Origin: Candidatus Woesearchaeota archaeon
Lineage (GTDB): Archaea > Nanobdellota > Nanobdellia > Woesearchaeales > GW2011-AR15
Direction: 5' to 3'
Assembly: GCA_016935095.1 (NCBI GenBank)
Contig: JAFGRO010000012.1
Location: 1-53,566 of the forward strand
DNA: 53,566 nt
Part shown: positions 1-7,455 of the stretch, in pieces
Numbering within the stretch: position 1 is the first letter of the stretch
How the letters are laid out: the number at the start of each line of letters is the position of its first letter
Notes under the pieces: generated by a model
What the model was told of the DNA's origin: nothing
The model's input: only the letters and a program-made list of their open reading frames with translations
Databases searched by the model: none
Position numbers and translations under genes: made by a program

Positions 1-1223
1 GTGATAATGATGGGGAAGCAGAGGCTGGAGAGAGTTGTGATGGTACAGATTTGAATGGCAAATCCTGTAATGACTTTGATGACTTTAAAAGTGGCAGCCT
101 GGCATGTGATAATACATGTAATTTTGACACTTCAGGCTGCAAAACAGAAAGTGATGACGATGATGATGACGATGATGATAGCGGTGGGGGCGGCGGCGGA
201 GGGGGAGGCGGTAAGAAAATTTATCCAGATACAGAAGAAAGATGTGATAAAGACGGAGACACTTATCTTAGTGAAGAATGTGATGGAAATGACTGCAATG
301 ATTATTATGCTTTTATTAATCCGGGAGCACTTGAGAAATGTGATAATATGGATGATGACTGTGACGGCAGGATTGATGAAGGGTGCGATGATGACAATGA
401 TAATTACTGTGATGATAATATGGGCTATTCAACACATACTAGATCCTGTTCTGTTCCGGGTGATTGTAATGACCTTGAGCCAGAAATAAATCCTGGAGTA
501 GTTGAGAAATGTAATAATGTCGATGATAACTGCAACGGAAAAATAGATGAGGGATGTACATCTGAAGATTATCAGATCTCATTAAGTGCAGAGCCGGAAG
601 TTACTCCGAGGATTTTCAGCAAATTTAAGGTTAGTGCATATGTTGAGAATAAGATGGATACCCCTCTTGAAAAGATTAAATTGGACATTGAGGTACCTTC
701 TTCATGGGAAGTAACTTCCCCTGTAATTATACAGAAGCTAAATGCATTTGAAAAAGAGAAAATAACATTTGATATCATAATTAAAGACTATACTGAAGAA
801 AAGGCCACACTTACTTTAAAGGCAACTGTCAACAAAAATGTAATATATGAATCATTTGATCTGGATGTTGTGATTCCTGATTTCCTTGTAGCTGTAGAAC
901 CGAGCTTATATGATCATAAAGATAAATTAAAAAGAGGATTCTATTATCTTGATTTTTATTATGTAATTAATAATAAGGGCAAGCTGAAAATAAACTATCC
1001 TCAGGATATTGAGTTTGATATTAACACTGGAACAATAACATATGCACTGGAATATGTCTCCAACTTAAAAATACCTGCAGACACAATTGTCATAAACAAG
1101 ATTGGAAGCTTTGATTTGCCAAAAGGAAGACAATATTTTGTTGAAGGCACATTATGGAAAAACCCTTCCTTCCTATCAAAGGTAAAAGCAGATCAAAGCA
1201 GGGAGATATTGATACTGGATTAA
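1..1223 (+). CDS. Secreted MopE-like Asp/Cys-rich surface protein, 5'-truncated
   Basis: The frame is open from base 3, so the start lies upstream of the window; the TTG at 51 is only the first possible start inside it. Visible in order: a Cys-rich unit (GESCDGTDLNGKSC and following), an Asp9 run joined to a Ser-Gly10 linker, then two MopE-type putative metal-binding motifs (Pfam PF11617 style) with ECDGNDCNDYY, CDNMDDDCDGRIDEGC, GDCNDLEPEINPG and CNNVDDNCNGKIDEGC. The last 200 residues look like one or two beta-sandwich domains of NEW3/CARDB type. No C-terminal membrane segment is visible. The Asp/Asn motifs suggest calcium binding outside the cell (inference). A strong hairpin terminator follows. 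The family assignment of the motif part is firm; the biological role is unknown. Confidence 0.8.
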   Translation, partial: DNDGEAEAGESCDGTDLNGKSCNDFDDFKSGSLACDNTCNFDTSGCKTESDDDDDDDDDSGGGGGGGGGGKKIYPDTEERCDKDGDTYLSEECDGNDCNDYYAFINPGALEKCDNMDDDCDGRIDEGCDDDNDNYCDDNMGYSTHTRSCSVPGDCNDLEPEINPGVVEKCNNVDDNCNGKIDEGCTSEDYQISLSAEPEVTPRIFSKFKVSAYVENKMDTPLEKIKLDIEVPSSWEVTSPVIIQKLNAFEKEKITFDIIIKDYTEEKATLTLKATVNKNVIYESFDLDVVIPDFLVAVEPSLYDHKDKLKRGFYYLDFYYVINNKGKLKINYPQDIEFDINTGTITYALEYVSNLKIPADTIVINKIGSFDLPKGRQYFVEGTLWKNPSFLSKVKADQSREILILD

Positions 1224-1243
1224 TTATTTTAATTATTTTAGAT

Positions 1244-1290
1244 AAAAAAGAGGCAGCGAAAATTACTTTGTAATTTTCTGGTCTATTTTT
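1244..1290 (+). terminator. Hairpin terminator after the MopE-like gene
   Basis: A perfect 9-bp stem GAAAATTAC/GTAATTTTC (1258-1266 with 1270-1278, loop TTT) extends outward as an imperfect stem, so that the run of A at 1244-1249 faces the ATTTTTT at 1284-1290. The U-rich 3' side suits an intrinsic terminator. It sits between two co-oriented genes and leaves room for the Shine-Dalgarno AGGTGA (1305-1310) of the next gene. Confidence 0.6.
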
Positions 1291-1317
1291 TGTAAACAAA
1301 AAAGAGGTGAATAAAAA

Positions 1318-2223
1318 ATGATAATCTGGCCGGGAATAAATTTTCCGTTAGCAGAATTTCTTTTGGTTTTGGCAATAATTTTTACAGGAGCAATAATATA
1401 TTTTGCACACCATCTCAGGAAACTTGAGAAATTAACAAGTGAAGAGAAAACCGAATTAGTTGAACTTGAAAAAATGGCACAGGAAGAAAAGTCAGAAATA
1501 GATAAAATTGCAGGTGTTGAAACAATTGAACAAAAAGACCTGAAAAAATTTGAATCCGAGATTGAAGAACTTGAAGTGGATACTGAAACAATATACCTTA
1601 AGAAACTTGTGCCGGATGTTTATAGATTACAGAACTATGTTTTATGGGCATTGAAAAAGGAAATTCCAGTTAAAGAGATTAAAGAAAATCTTGCCCAAAA
1701 AGGATGGAAAGACAAAAAACTCATAGATATGATTGTCGAAGACATGGCAAAATATGTCGGTTATTACAAAAGCTCAAAAGGGAATGTAAAGCTTCCTGTG
1801 GTTAGGATTGAAGAAAAAACACAGATTATTAAGCCTACTAAGATAATAAATGTGGAAGGAACTAAAAAATCATCAAAGACAACAAAACCAAAGAAAAAAA
1901 AGAAATCTAAAAAAAAATCTTCTTTAAAAAAATCTTCTTTAAAAAAATCCTCTTTAGGCTCAGTTGAAAAAGAAATAAAACAACTTGAATCTGACCTGAA
2001 AAAGAGTGAAAAAAAAATAAAAAACAAAAGTAAAAAGAAAAAAGCAGCAAATAAATCAAAGCCCTCAGTTAAAAAATCAACTAAAAAAAAACCGGCAAAA
2101 GAACCCGCCAAGAAAAAGAAGGCAGAAAAGGCAGTAAATAAGAAACCTAATAAAAAAGGAACAGAGGGAACTGTTAAAATAGAGGCAAAAAAAGGCACGG
2201 AAGTTAAAGTTTCATATAAGTAA
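1318..2223 (+). CDS. Membrane-anchored coiled-coil protein with one GW repeat and a Lys-rich tail
   Basis: The ATG at 1318 follows AGGTGA at 1305-1310. One N-terminal membrane segment (about residues 8-30) precedes a charged Glu/Lys-rich coiled coil (35-95). Residues about 100-145 form a helical unit beginning VYRLQNYVLWALKK and containing the core KENLAQKGWKDKKLIDMIV. The same unit is repeated seven times in the tail of the giant protein at 25682-31054. The last 130 residues are Lys/Ser/Ala/Pro-rich and resemble a histone H1 tail; they include a near-exact triplication of SSLKK encoded by a 15-nt DNA repeat around 1918-1957. Topology is probably cytoplasmic behind one anchor. A DNA- or membrane-surface-binding tail is inference; I recognise no named family. 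Confidence 0.8.
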   Translation: MIIWPGINFPLAEFLLVLAIIFTGAIIYFAHHLRKLEKLTSEEKTELVELEKMAQEEKSEIDKIAGVETIEQKDLKKFESEIEELEVDTETIYLKKLVPDVYRLQNYVLWALKKEIPVKEIKENLAQKGWKDKKLIDMIVEDMAKYVGYYKSSKGNVKLPVVRIEEKTQIIKPTKIINVEGTKKSSKTTKPKKKKKSKKKSSLKKSSLKKSSLGSVEKEIKQLESDLKKSEKKIKNKSKKKKAANKSKPSVKKSTKKKPAKEPAKKKKAEKAVNKKPNKKGTEGTVKIEAKKGTEVKVSYK

Positions 2224-2224
2224 T

Positions 2225-2818
2225 TCACAGCATTAATTTCAGGACAAAAGGTGCTATATACCTAAATACCCACACATTAAACAGGATATGAGTTATAAAA
2301 TAAACAATAACTGTAGTTATTCTGCTTCCTGTGATATAATATAATGGAAGGATAATTAGGTCGTATACAATAACAAGGACTATTCCTAGGGTAGAAATCT
2401 GTACAAAATTAAAAAACGGCACAATCAGTCCGATTATAGGTACCATGATTATAGATATCAATGTTGAAAACTTGAATCTTCCGGAATAAATCTGGGAAAT
2501 AAAAATTGTAATAAATCCGACTATAAATCCTACCAGCGACCCATAGACATACCCGCATAATATTGTGGAAAACATAACCAGTTCAACTCCAAGGACATAT
2601 GCTTCTTTAAAGAACCTTACATAAATTAAAGATAATGCTCCTGCAACAGTCAAAAGTGTGATAAAAAAAATATTCTTATAATGTGTCCCGAAATACAGAA
2701 CCAGCATAATTAAAAAAAAACTCAGGTAAATTGTCTTTTTTTTTTTAGATATTGTCTCTATTTTTTCCTTTAAATAGAACAATAATTTGTTAACCTGGTT
2801 TTTAATATGTTTTTTCAT
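2225..2818 (-). CDS. Small polytopic membrane protein, ECF S-component-like (paralogue A)
   Basis: 197 residues. A Lys-rich cytoplasmic N-terminus is followed by about six hydrophobic segments. The central block reads GVELVMFSTILCGYVYGSLV, then GFIVGF. This Glu-containing helix followed by a Gly-Tyr-Gly helix recurs in the products at 43171-43713 and 52146-52742 and more weakly at 11353-11988. Small size and the 'VYG...GF.VG' pattern resemble ECF transporter substrate-binding (S) subunits, but no substrate can be assigned and MreD-like proteins are an alternative. Its start overlaps the end of the upstream radical SAM gene by 17 nt, so the two are probably translated together. Confidence 0.75.
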   Translation of the reverse strand: MKKHIKNQVNKLLFYLKEKIETISKKKKTIYLSFFLIMLVLYFGTHYKNIFFITLLTVAGALSLIYVRFFKEAYVLGVELVMFSTILCGYVYGSLVGFIVGFITIFISQIYSGRFKFSTLISIIMVPIIGLIVPFFNFVQISTLGIVLVIVYDLIILPLYYITGSRITTVIVYFITHILFNVWVFRYIAPFVLKLML

Positions 2819-3797
2819 TCTTGCTTATCTTCTTCTTATAATATTCATTGAATTTATTTATTATTTTTGTTTTTAATTCATTTTCAAAAGGCCTTAATTC
2901 ATCTTCAAGGCCAAATTTCGGGAAATCTACAAGGCGGCTTTTAAATTTCCTGTTTGCTTTTTCAACCTGGTTTTCAAAATTCTTTGCAAGCTCAGTATTA
3001 AATAATTTTATGCTTTTGAATTTAGTTATTGAATTGGCACCTGCTTTTAACAGCAGGTGGATTTCATCAAGGCGTGAATGCCATGACCCTGCAATTATTT
3101 CAATTTTAGGGAATGCAATGCGTGTATTAGCAATCCATCTTATATAATAACCTGTATCTGGCCCTTTTTTAAATATTGTTCCTTTATGCGGGTTTAGTGC
3201 ATAATATGTTATTCTGCTTATTTTATATTTTTTTATGAATCTTTTTAATAATTCAAAATCTTCAATTGTTTCGCCTAAGCCGATGATTATGGTTATGGAT
3301 TTTTTTATTTTGAGTTCATCACATATTTTAAACATCTCTTCAATCTCTTTTAGAGGCTTAGAAGGGCAAAGCTCTTTATGCAATCTTGGATTAATAGTCT
3401 CAACAGCGCCTGTTATACCTTTGATAAATGGCTTTAATTTCAATAATTCCTGTCTGTTTAAAACACCTATATTCAGCCATAATCTCTCCTTGTAGATCAG
3501 GTTGATATTCTTAATAATATTAATTAATTCTTCCAAAGAATAGGTTTCATACCCTCCTGAGAGGAATTCAATCTTCCAGTTGCATAATTTACAGATTAAT
3601 ACTTCTGCCAGAATTGATTCCAATCTTCTTATGGCAAGCTTAGGATTCCTTATCCTGTTCTTTTGGGTTGACATCCAGCAGAACTTACAGTCCCCTTTTG
3701 AGCAATACCATGACAGGAAAACAGCCCTTTCAAAATAGCATTCATTGGAAAAATTATTCTTATAGATTTGCGAGGCTTTTTTAATTAAATCATCCAT
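2802..3797 (-). CDS. Radical SAM protein, BioB/HydE-like, with a CX4CX2C cluster motif
   Basis: 331 residues. The cluster-binding motif near the N-terminus is YCSKGDCKFCW (Cys32, Cys37, Cys40), a CX4CX2C spacing rather than the usual CX3CX2C. Downstream segments follow the BioB/HydE half-barrel: FLSGGYETYSLEEL, GAVETINPRLHKELCPSKP, and IGLGETIEDFELLKRF. Radical SAM enzymes use a [4Fe-4S] cluster and S-adenosylmethionine to generate a 5'-deoxyadenosyl radical. The substrate is unknown: no other biotin or hydrogenase gene is nearby. It is the first gene of a two-gene unit with the ECF-S-like membrane protein, and the 17-nt overlap suggests the two act together (inference). Confidence 0.85.
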   Translation of the reverse strand: MDDLIKKASQIYKNNFSNECYFERAVFLSWYCSKGDCKFCWMSTQKNRIRNPKLAIRRLESILAEVLICKLCNWKIEFLSGGYETYSLEELINIIKNINLIYKERLWLNIGVLNRQELLKLKPFIKGITGAVETINPRLHKELCPSKPLKEIEEMFKICDELKIKKSITIIIGLGETIEDFELLKRFIKKYKISRITYYALNPHKGTIFKKGPDTGYYIRWIANTRIAFPKIEIIAGSWHSRLDEIHLLLKAGANSITKFKSIKLFNTELAKNFENQVEKANRKFKSRLVDFPKFGLEDELRPFENELKTKIINKFNEYYKKKISKNEKTY

Positions 3798-3852
3798 AAA
3801 TTAAAGAAAAAGAAGAATGTTTTTAATTTTATTCAATTATTATTTTTGTTTG

Positions 3853-3961
3853 TAATACCAACAAAAAGATAATTATTGTCTTTTTATGTTGTTAATACCA
3901 ACAATGTTAATAATACCAATAACAAAGTTTAAATATTAGTTTATTGTTTGTAATACCAACA
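3853..3961 (+). promoter_or_regulatory. Four TAATACCAACA repeats upstream of the HEPN/MNT pair
   Basis: Copies start at 3853, 3893, 3911 (one mismatch, TAATACCAATA) and 3951, giving start-to-start spacings of 40, 18 and 40 bp. The fourth ends on the A of the HEPN start codon. The boxA at 3928-3937 lies between copies three and four. This arrangement fits an operator for autoregulation by the toxin-antitoxin pair (inference). Confidence 0.65.
3928..3937 (+). promoter_or_regulatory. Archaeal boxA for the HEPN/MNT operon
   Basis: TTTAAATATT is centred about 28 bp upstream of the ATG at 3961. The transcript would start at or next to the start codon, giving a leaderless mRNA. Confidence 0.55.
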
Positions 3962-4299
3962 TGAATGAAATATTAAAAACACTTAAAAAGATACTTAGCT
4001 CTGCAAATATAGTCTATGATACAGGAGACTATACTTCAGCAACTATTCTTTATTTTAAATCAGCTTTTCTTGTGTTAGATTATATTATTCTTCTTTCTAA
4101 AGGAAAAACACCAAAAGACCATACCTAAAGATTTAGAATATTGGAAAAATCTTATCCAGATTTATATCTGTTCCTTGATAAATATTTCCAGGTTTATAGA
4201 AACACATATTCAATAACTATTGAAAAAGAGATATGTGATGAGATAAAGAAAAATGTTGCCAAAATTATTGAAAAATACAAAATTCCTATACAAGATTAA
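3961..4299 (+). pseudogene. HEPN-domain gene interrupted by an in-frame TAA
   Basis: The frame from the ATG at 3961 gives 55 residues (MNEILKTLKKILSSANIVYD and on, ending in KTPKDHT), then TAA at 4126-4128. The same frame continues at once with RFRILEKSYPDLYLFLDKYF, then QVYRNTYS, to a second stop at 4297-4299. The joined 111-codon product has the length and helical pattern of small HEPN proteins, and the stop replaces one residue between HT and RFRILEK. There is no frameshift, so a single base change could explain it. HEPN proteins of this kind pair with MNT nucleotidyltransferases as toxin-antitoxin modules. The downstream MNT gene overlaps this one by 47 nt. A sequencing error, a dead toxin or readthrough are all possible. 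Confidence 0.75.
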
Positions 4300-4849
4300 A
4301 AGCTTTTATAGTAAAAATAAAAACCAAGTATTGGATATTATCCTTTTTGGTTCTTCTGTAAAAGGAAAAGAGTGTCCAAAGGATATAGATATATTAATAT
4401 TATGTAAAAACAGAGAATCTTTGGATCTTAGTTATTCACTTAAAAAGTCACTTGGAAAGGAATACAATGCAGAAGTAATATCAAAGACTTATGCTTCCTT
4501 ATTATCTGCTTCTTTTAAAGCAACAGAATCAGTATTGATTGAGGGATATAGTCTTCTTAATGGGAAAAAAATTTCTGGTAAATTTGGATTTGTAAGTTTT
4601 GTTCTTTTTAAATATGATTTAAAAGGCAAAACCAAATCTGAAAGAATGAGGTTTTATTATAGTTTATATGGCAGGACAAAAAAAGATAAAGGCATTTTAG
4701 ATAAATACAACTTGATTAAGTTTTCAGAAACAATTGTCCTTTCTCCGGTAGAAGAATCAGAAAAAGTAAAAAAATACTTCAACAGCTGGGAAATCAGCTT
4801 TAAGGAGTTTCCTGTTTTAATGCCTGAAAGGCTGACAAATATTATGTGA
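4253..4849 (+). CDS. MNT-type nucleotidyltransferase (antitoxin-like partner of HEPN)
   Basis: 198 residues. The motif ILFGSSVKGKECPKDIDILI carries the GS and DxD signature of the polymerase-beta nucleotidyltransferase superfamily; the two Asp residues would bind metal. In HEPN/MNT modules the MNT protein neutralises the HEPN RNase, in studied cases by AMPylating it. The chosen ATG lies inside the 3' end of the HEPN gene in another frame, so translation is probably coupled. At 198 residues it is longer than minimal MNT proteins; the C-terminal half (KGKTKSERMRFYYSLYGR and on) is not recognised. The nucleotidyltransferase assignment is firm, the antitoxin role comes from context. Confidence 0.8.
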   Translation: MLPKLLKNTKFLYKIKSFYSKNKNQVLDIILFGSSVKGKECPKDIDILILCKNRESLDLSYSLKKSLGKEYNAEVISKTYASLLSASFKATESVLIEGYSLLNGKKISGKFGFVSFVLFKYDLKGKTKSERMRFYYSLYGRTKKDKGILDKYNLIKFSETIVLSPVEESEKVKKYFNSWEISFKEFPVLMPERLTNIM

Positions 4850-4857
4850 TATCTAAA

Positions 4858-5142
4858 TTATATTACTTCCAGGCTTCCGAACCTGCCTACAGATAACTGC
4901 TTTTCACCCTGCCATTCTTTTACATAGCCGTTCTTAATCTCTATCTTGTCTCCTTCCTTGACTTTGTCAATCTGCTCATCCCACAGGGTTAATTTGACTT
5001 CACCTGAATCATCTTTAATTGTAGCAGTGCATACTCTTCCCTGCCTGCCGAATTTTTCAAATTCCCTTACCTCGCCCAGCTCTGCAACTTCTGCAGCGAT
5101 CTCGACATTCTTTTGATTCACTTCAAGTTCTGATATGTTCAT
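4858..5142 (-). CDS. Single OB-fold nucleic-acid-binding protein (RPA/SOSS-B-like)
   Basis: 94 residues forming one OB fold: VEIAAEVAELGEVREFEKFG, then ATIKDDSGEVKLTLWDEQID, then VKEGDKIEIKNGYVKEWQGE. This is the pattern of archaeal single-OB RPA and human SOSS-B (hSSB) proteins, which bind single-stranded DNA. There is no zinc finger or acidic tail. It may act as a stand-alone single-strand binding protein or as an RPA-associated factor. It has its own 5' region and converges with the MNT gene. The fold is confident; the exact role is not. Confidence 0.85.
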   Translation of the reverse strand: MNISELEVNQKNVEIAAEVAELGEVREFEKFGRQGRVCTATIKDDSGEVKLTLWDEQIDKVKEGDKIEIKNGYVKEWQGEKQLSVGRFGSLEVI

Positions 5143-5197
5143 ATTATCACCTTAATTTGAAGAAAAAGAAAAAATTTAAAAAAGTATTGGCCTGAAA

Positions 5198-6880
5198 CTA
5201 ATAAATACTTTTTCGTCTTCTATAAACAGGGATCCATATCTTCCTGACTAATAAACTTAAAAACAGTATAAATACAAATCCCAGAAATCCGCCGTCAAAA
5301 GGTCCGGAAGCAATTACAGACGGAGTGCAGATAGTTCCACTTGGCTTATCTTCCTCTTTTTTTGTGCATTCTTCAGCAGTGCTTGTGCCTTTGCATTTTC
5401 CGCCACAACCATCGTCCCATTCTTCACTAGGACATTTAGTATGAGCTTGAGAACAATCAGGGACACATTCACAAGGAACACATTGAGGATTTGTCCTTCC
5501 TTCACAAATACACTCATAACCCGCACTTATATGAGGATTTTCTGCTGATCCATCAGTACAAATATCCCCACAACAACATTGACAAGGATCTTCATTGCCA
5601 CGTGCACAAATTTCATTTTTTGTTCCATCACAAATTAGATGATCAGATCTTCCACAATCTGTACTTTCATACTGACCTGAGGATCTAACTAAATCTCCAT
5701 TACTAGGTTTTCCTGAATATCCTGGTTGCCAATATTTTCCTAGAGGACAACTATTAGACATTGTACCACAACAATTAGCGTCATCAGGTGCACTCTCTGG
5801 GGGTTTCCATTTTTTAATACAGGTATTATAATCATTAATATTAATACATTTCTTACATTCTTTGGCTTCAGGATCCCAATATTCTCCCTGTGTAGTACAA
5901 TAAAAAAAAGGGTCACAACAGTCAGCATCATCAGGAGCATCATCAGGAGTTCTCCATGTTTCAAAACAAGATTTAACATATAATAATAATCTGCATTGCT
6001 GACATCCATTAATATCATTCCTACAATATTGACCAGTATAACATTCAATGATTTTTGTTTTTCCACAATCCTCTCCCATCATACAATCTTTAACTTCACA
6101 TTGATTCTCTTCTCCTTCTCGACAACATTCAATTTTTTTATCAATTCCTGGATAATCCTCTTCTCTTGGATATGCCCAATATTCAGAAATGCAACATTCA
6201 CCTAACTTGCACACATATTCTGGAGTATACCATGACAAATCTTGACATGATAATATCTTTTCTCCACTTTTTTCACCTATTTCTCTACATGTTTTATATT
6301 TTGCATAGTACTTCATGCATCTCCCTGTTTTTTCACCTAACAACAGTTCATCACAATCATATTGGCCAATATTTTGTATTTCACAAATATCCCCTTCATT
6401 TAATTCATCACAGGGTATTTCTATAATATCTCGCATATCCTGAGGAAGTAAACAGGCAATAACTTCATTTTTATCTTCAAGATCAAGGCATTTTTTAAGT
6501 TCATCAGGGTCTCTAAAGGTTTTTTCTAACCAGACTTTATTAAATCCTGTTAAACAACCTTGTTCACAAAATGAGTCTTCTCCACAATCTCTTAAACAAT
6601 AAATAAGATCCCAGAATTCATCTTCAACACCAAATAATCTTATTATACCAATTAGCATCATCACGCTTGTTTCAGTGCATATATATCTAAATAAATCACA
6701 TAATCCTTGAGATGCTTCACATGATCTTTCATCTAATTTTATAATAAATTCACACGGATTTATAGGAACAATATCTTCTTTTATATCACTCTCAATTTTC
6801 AAAACTCTTGCACCATTCACAACCCCACTCATTAACACAATCAATATCAAAGAAACTGCAATTAATCTTTTATTCATCAT
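5198..6880 (-). CDS. Secreted Cys-rich surface protein with C-terminal anchor
   Basis: 560 residues. Signal peptide at residues 1-23 (LIAVSLILIVLMSGVVNG), a long Cys-rich ectodomain, and a C-terminal membrane segment (about 525-545, GGFLGFVFILFLSLLV) followed by a basic tail. Residues about 285-380 hold an internal duplication: units with QCRLLLYVKSCFETW and KCININDYNTCIKKW, each followed by a 'PDDA..DDA(D/N)CC' segment. The even spread of paired Cys suggests disulfide cross-linking outside the cell. The start is MM at 6880/6877 with AGGTGGG just upstream. I recognise no named family; a role in adhesion or in the envelope is inference. Confidence 0.8.
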   Translation of the reverse strand: MMNKRLIAVSLILIVLMSGVVNGARVLKIESDIKEDIVPINPCEFIIKLDERSCEASQGLCDLFRYICTETSVMMLIGIIRLFGVEDEFWDLIYCLRDCGEDSFCEQGCLTGFNKVWLEKTFRDPDELKKCLDLEDKNEVIACLLPQDMRDIIEIPCDELNEGDICEIQNIGQYDCDELLLGEKTGRCMKYYAKYKTCREIGEKSGEKILSCQDLSWYTPEYVCKLGECCISEYWAYPREEDYPGIDKKIECCREGEENQCEVKDCMMGEDCGKTKIIECYTGQYCRNDINGCQQCRLLLYVKSCFETWRTPDDAPDDADCCDPFFYCTTQGEYWDPEAKECKKCININDYNTCIKKWKPPESAPDDANCCGTMSNSCPLGKYWQPGYSGKPSNGDLVRSSGQYESTDCGRSDHLICDGTKNEICARGNEDPCQCCCGDICTDGSAENPHISAGYECICEGRTNPQCVPCECVPDCSQAHTKCPSEEWDDGCGGKCKGTSTAEECTKKEEDKPSGTICTPSVIASGPFDGGFLGFVFILFLSLLVRKIWIPVYRRRKSIY

Positions 6881-6916
6881 CCCACCTTTTTAATGAAATA
6901 AATTAACTTGTTGAAG

Positions 6917-6952
6917 TTTATATATTTTCTTGTTTTTATCGGATATAACTCA
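6917..6952 (-). repeat. Promoter-bearing repeat, copy A (near the 5198-6880 gene)
   Basis: This is an imperfect copy of 7418-7455. On the minus strand both carry the core GATAAAAACAAG/GGTAAAAACAAG followed by an A/T-rich AAAATATATAAA element that looks like boxA. Copy A lies upstream of the Cys-rich surface gene. The two copies bracket hicBA. Confidence 0.6.
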
Positions 6953-6962
6953 ATAATTCGCT

Positions 6963-7187
6963 TTATTTTAATTTTTCAAACTCTTCAATTGTCAATCCAG
7001 CATCTTTAATTATTCTGCTTAGTGTTCCTTTTTTAAGTTCTTTATGTAAAGGTACTGTTATTTTAATGGATTTATCAATACAGGATTTTTCTAATCTTAT
7101 ATGAGAACCTCTTTGTCTTGTTGCAACAAAGCCTGCTTTTTTAAGTCTTTTAATTACATCAATTCCAGAAATAACAGGTAATTTCAT
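6963..7187 (-). CDS. hicA: HicA-family mRNA interferase toxin
   Basis: 74 residues, the normal HicA length, with a double-stranded-RNA-binding-like fold. The motif ATRQRGSHIRLEK holds the conserved GSH with the catalytic His, followed by ITVPLHKELKKGTLSRIIKD. HicA toxins cleave mRNA and are neutralised by HicB. The ATG overlaps the hicB stop by 4 nt (ATGA), so antitoxin is made first and toxin translation is coupled. The gene looks intact. Confidence 0.9.
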   Translation of the reverse strand: MKLPVISGIDVIKRLKKAGFVATRQRGSHIRLEKSCIDKSIKITVPLHKELKKGTLSRIIKDAGLTIEEFEKLK

Positions 7188-7384
7188 ACTGATACAATTG
7201 CTCTTTCCCCAGTATAAGCAATCAATTCATTTGTGTCTGCTTCAAGATATAATTCAATTGCTTCTTTGATATTTTTTAAAGCTTCCTCTTTAGTCTCTCC
7301 TTCTGAAATGCAACCAGGCAATGAAGGTACATATACAGTAAATCCTCCTTCTTCTTGGGGTTCTAAAACAACAGTCAGTTTCAT
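7184..7384 (-). CDS. hicB: HicB-family antitoxin, short form
   Basis: 66 residues comprising only the partial RNase H-like fold: LEPQEEGGFTVYVPSLPGC, then ISEGETKEEALKNIKEAIEL. There is no C-terminal DNA-binding domain, so this protein may not repress its own promoter directly. It is the first gene of the hicBA pair. Promoter-like sequence upstream (7418-7455) overlaps the stop codon of the next gene upstream. Confidence 0.9.
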   Translation of the reverse strand: MKLTVVLEPQEEGGFTVYVPSLPGCISEGETKEEALKNIKEAIELYLEADTNELIAYTGERAIVSV

Positions 7385-7417
7385 TTTTTCACCTTGATTA
7401 TCATAAATAATTTCTAA

Positions 7418-7455
7418 TTTTATATATTTTTCTTGTTTTTACCCGATATAACACA
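7418..7455 (-). repeat. Promoter-bearing repeat, copy B (upstream of hicB)
   Basis: This copy covers the stop codon of the gene at 7439-8887 and the hicBA promoter. It matches 6917-6952 with only a few differences. The pair looks like the two sides of a duplicated junction into which hicBA was inserted (inference). Confidence 0.6.

Noticed and set aside
1764-2228. Minus-strand 154-residue Phe/Leu-rich ORF
   Set aside because: It is the reverse complement of the Lys-rich tail of the gene at 1318-2223; the same holds for the Phe-rich plus-strand frames at 35808-36345 opposite the H1-like tail.
3853-3961. CRISPR-like array
   Set aside because: Units are only 11 bp with unequal spacing and there are no cas genes.
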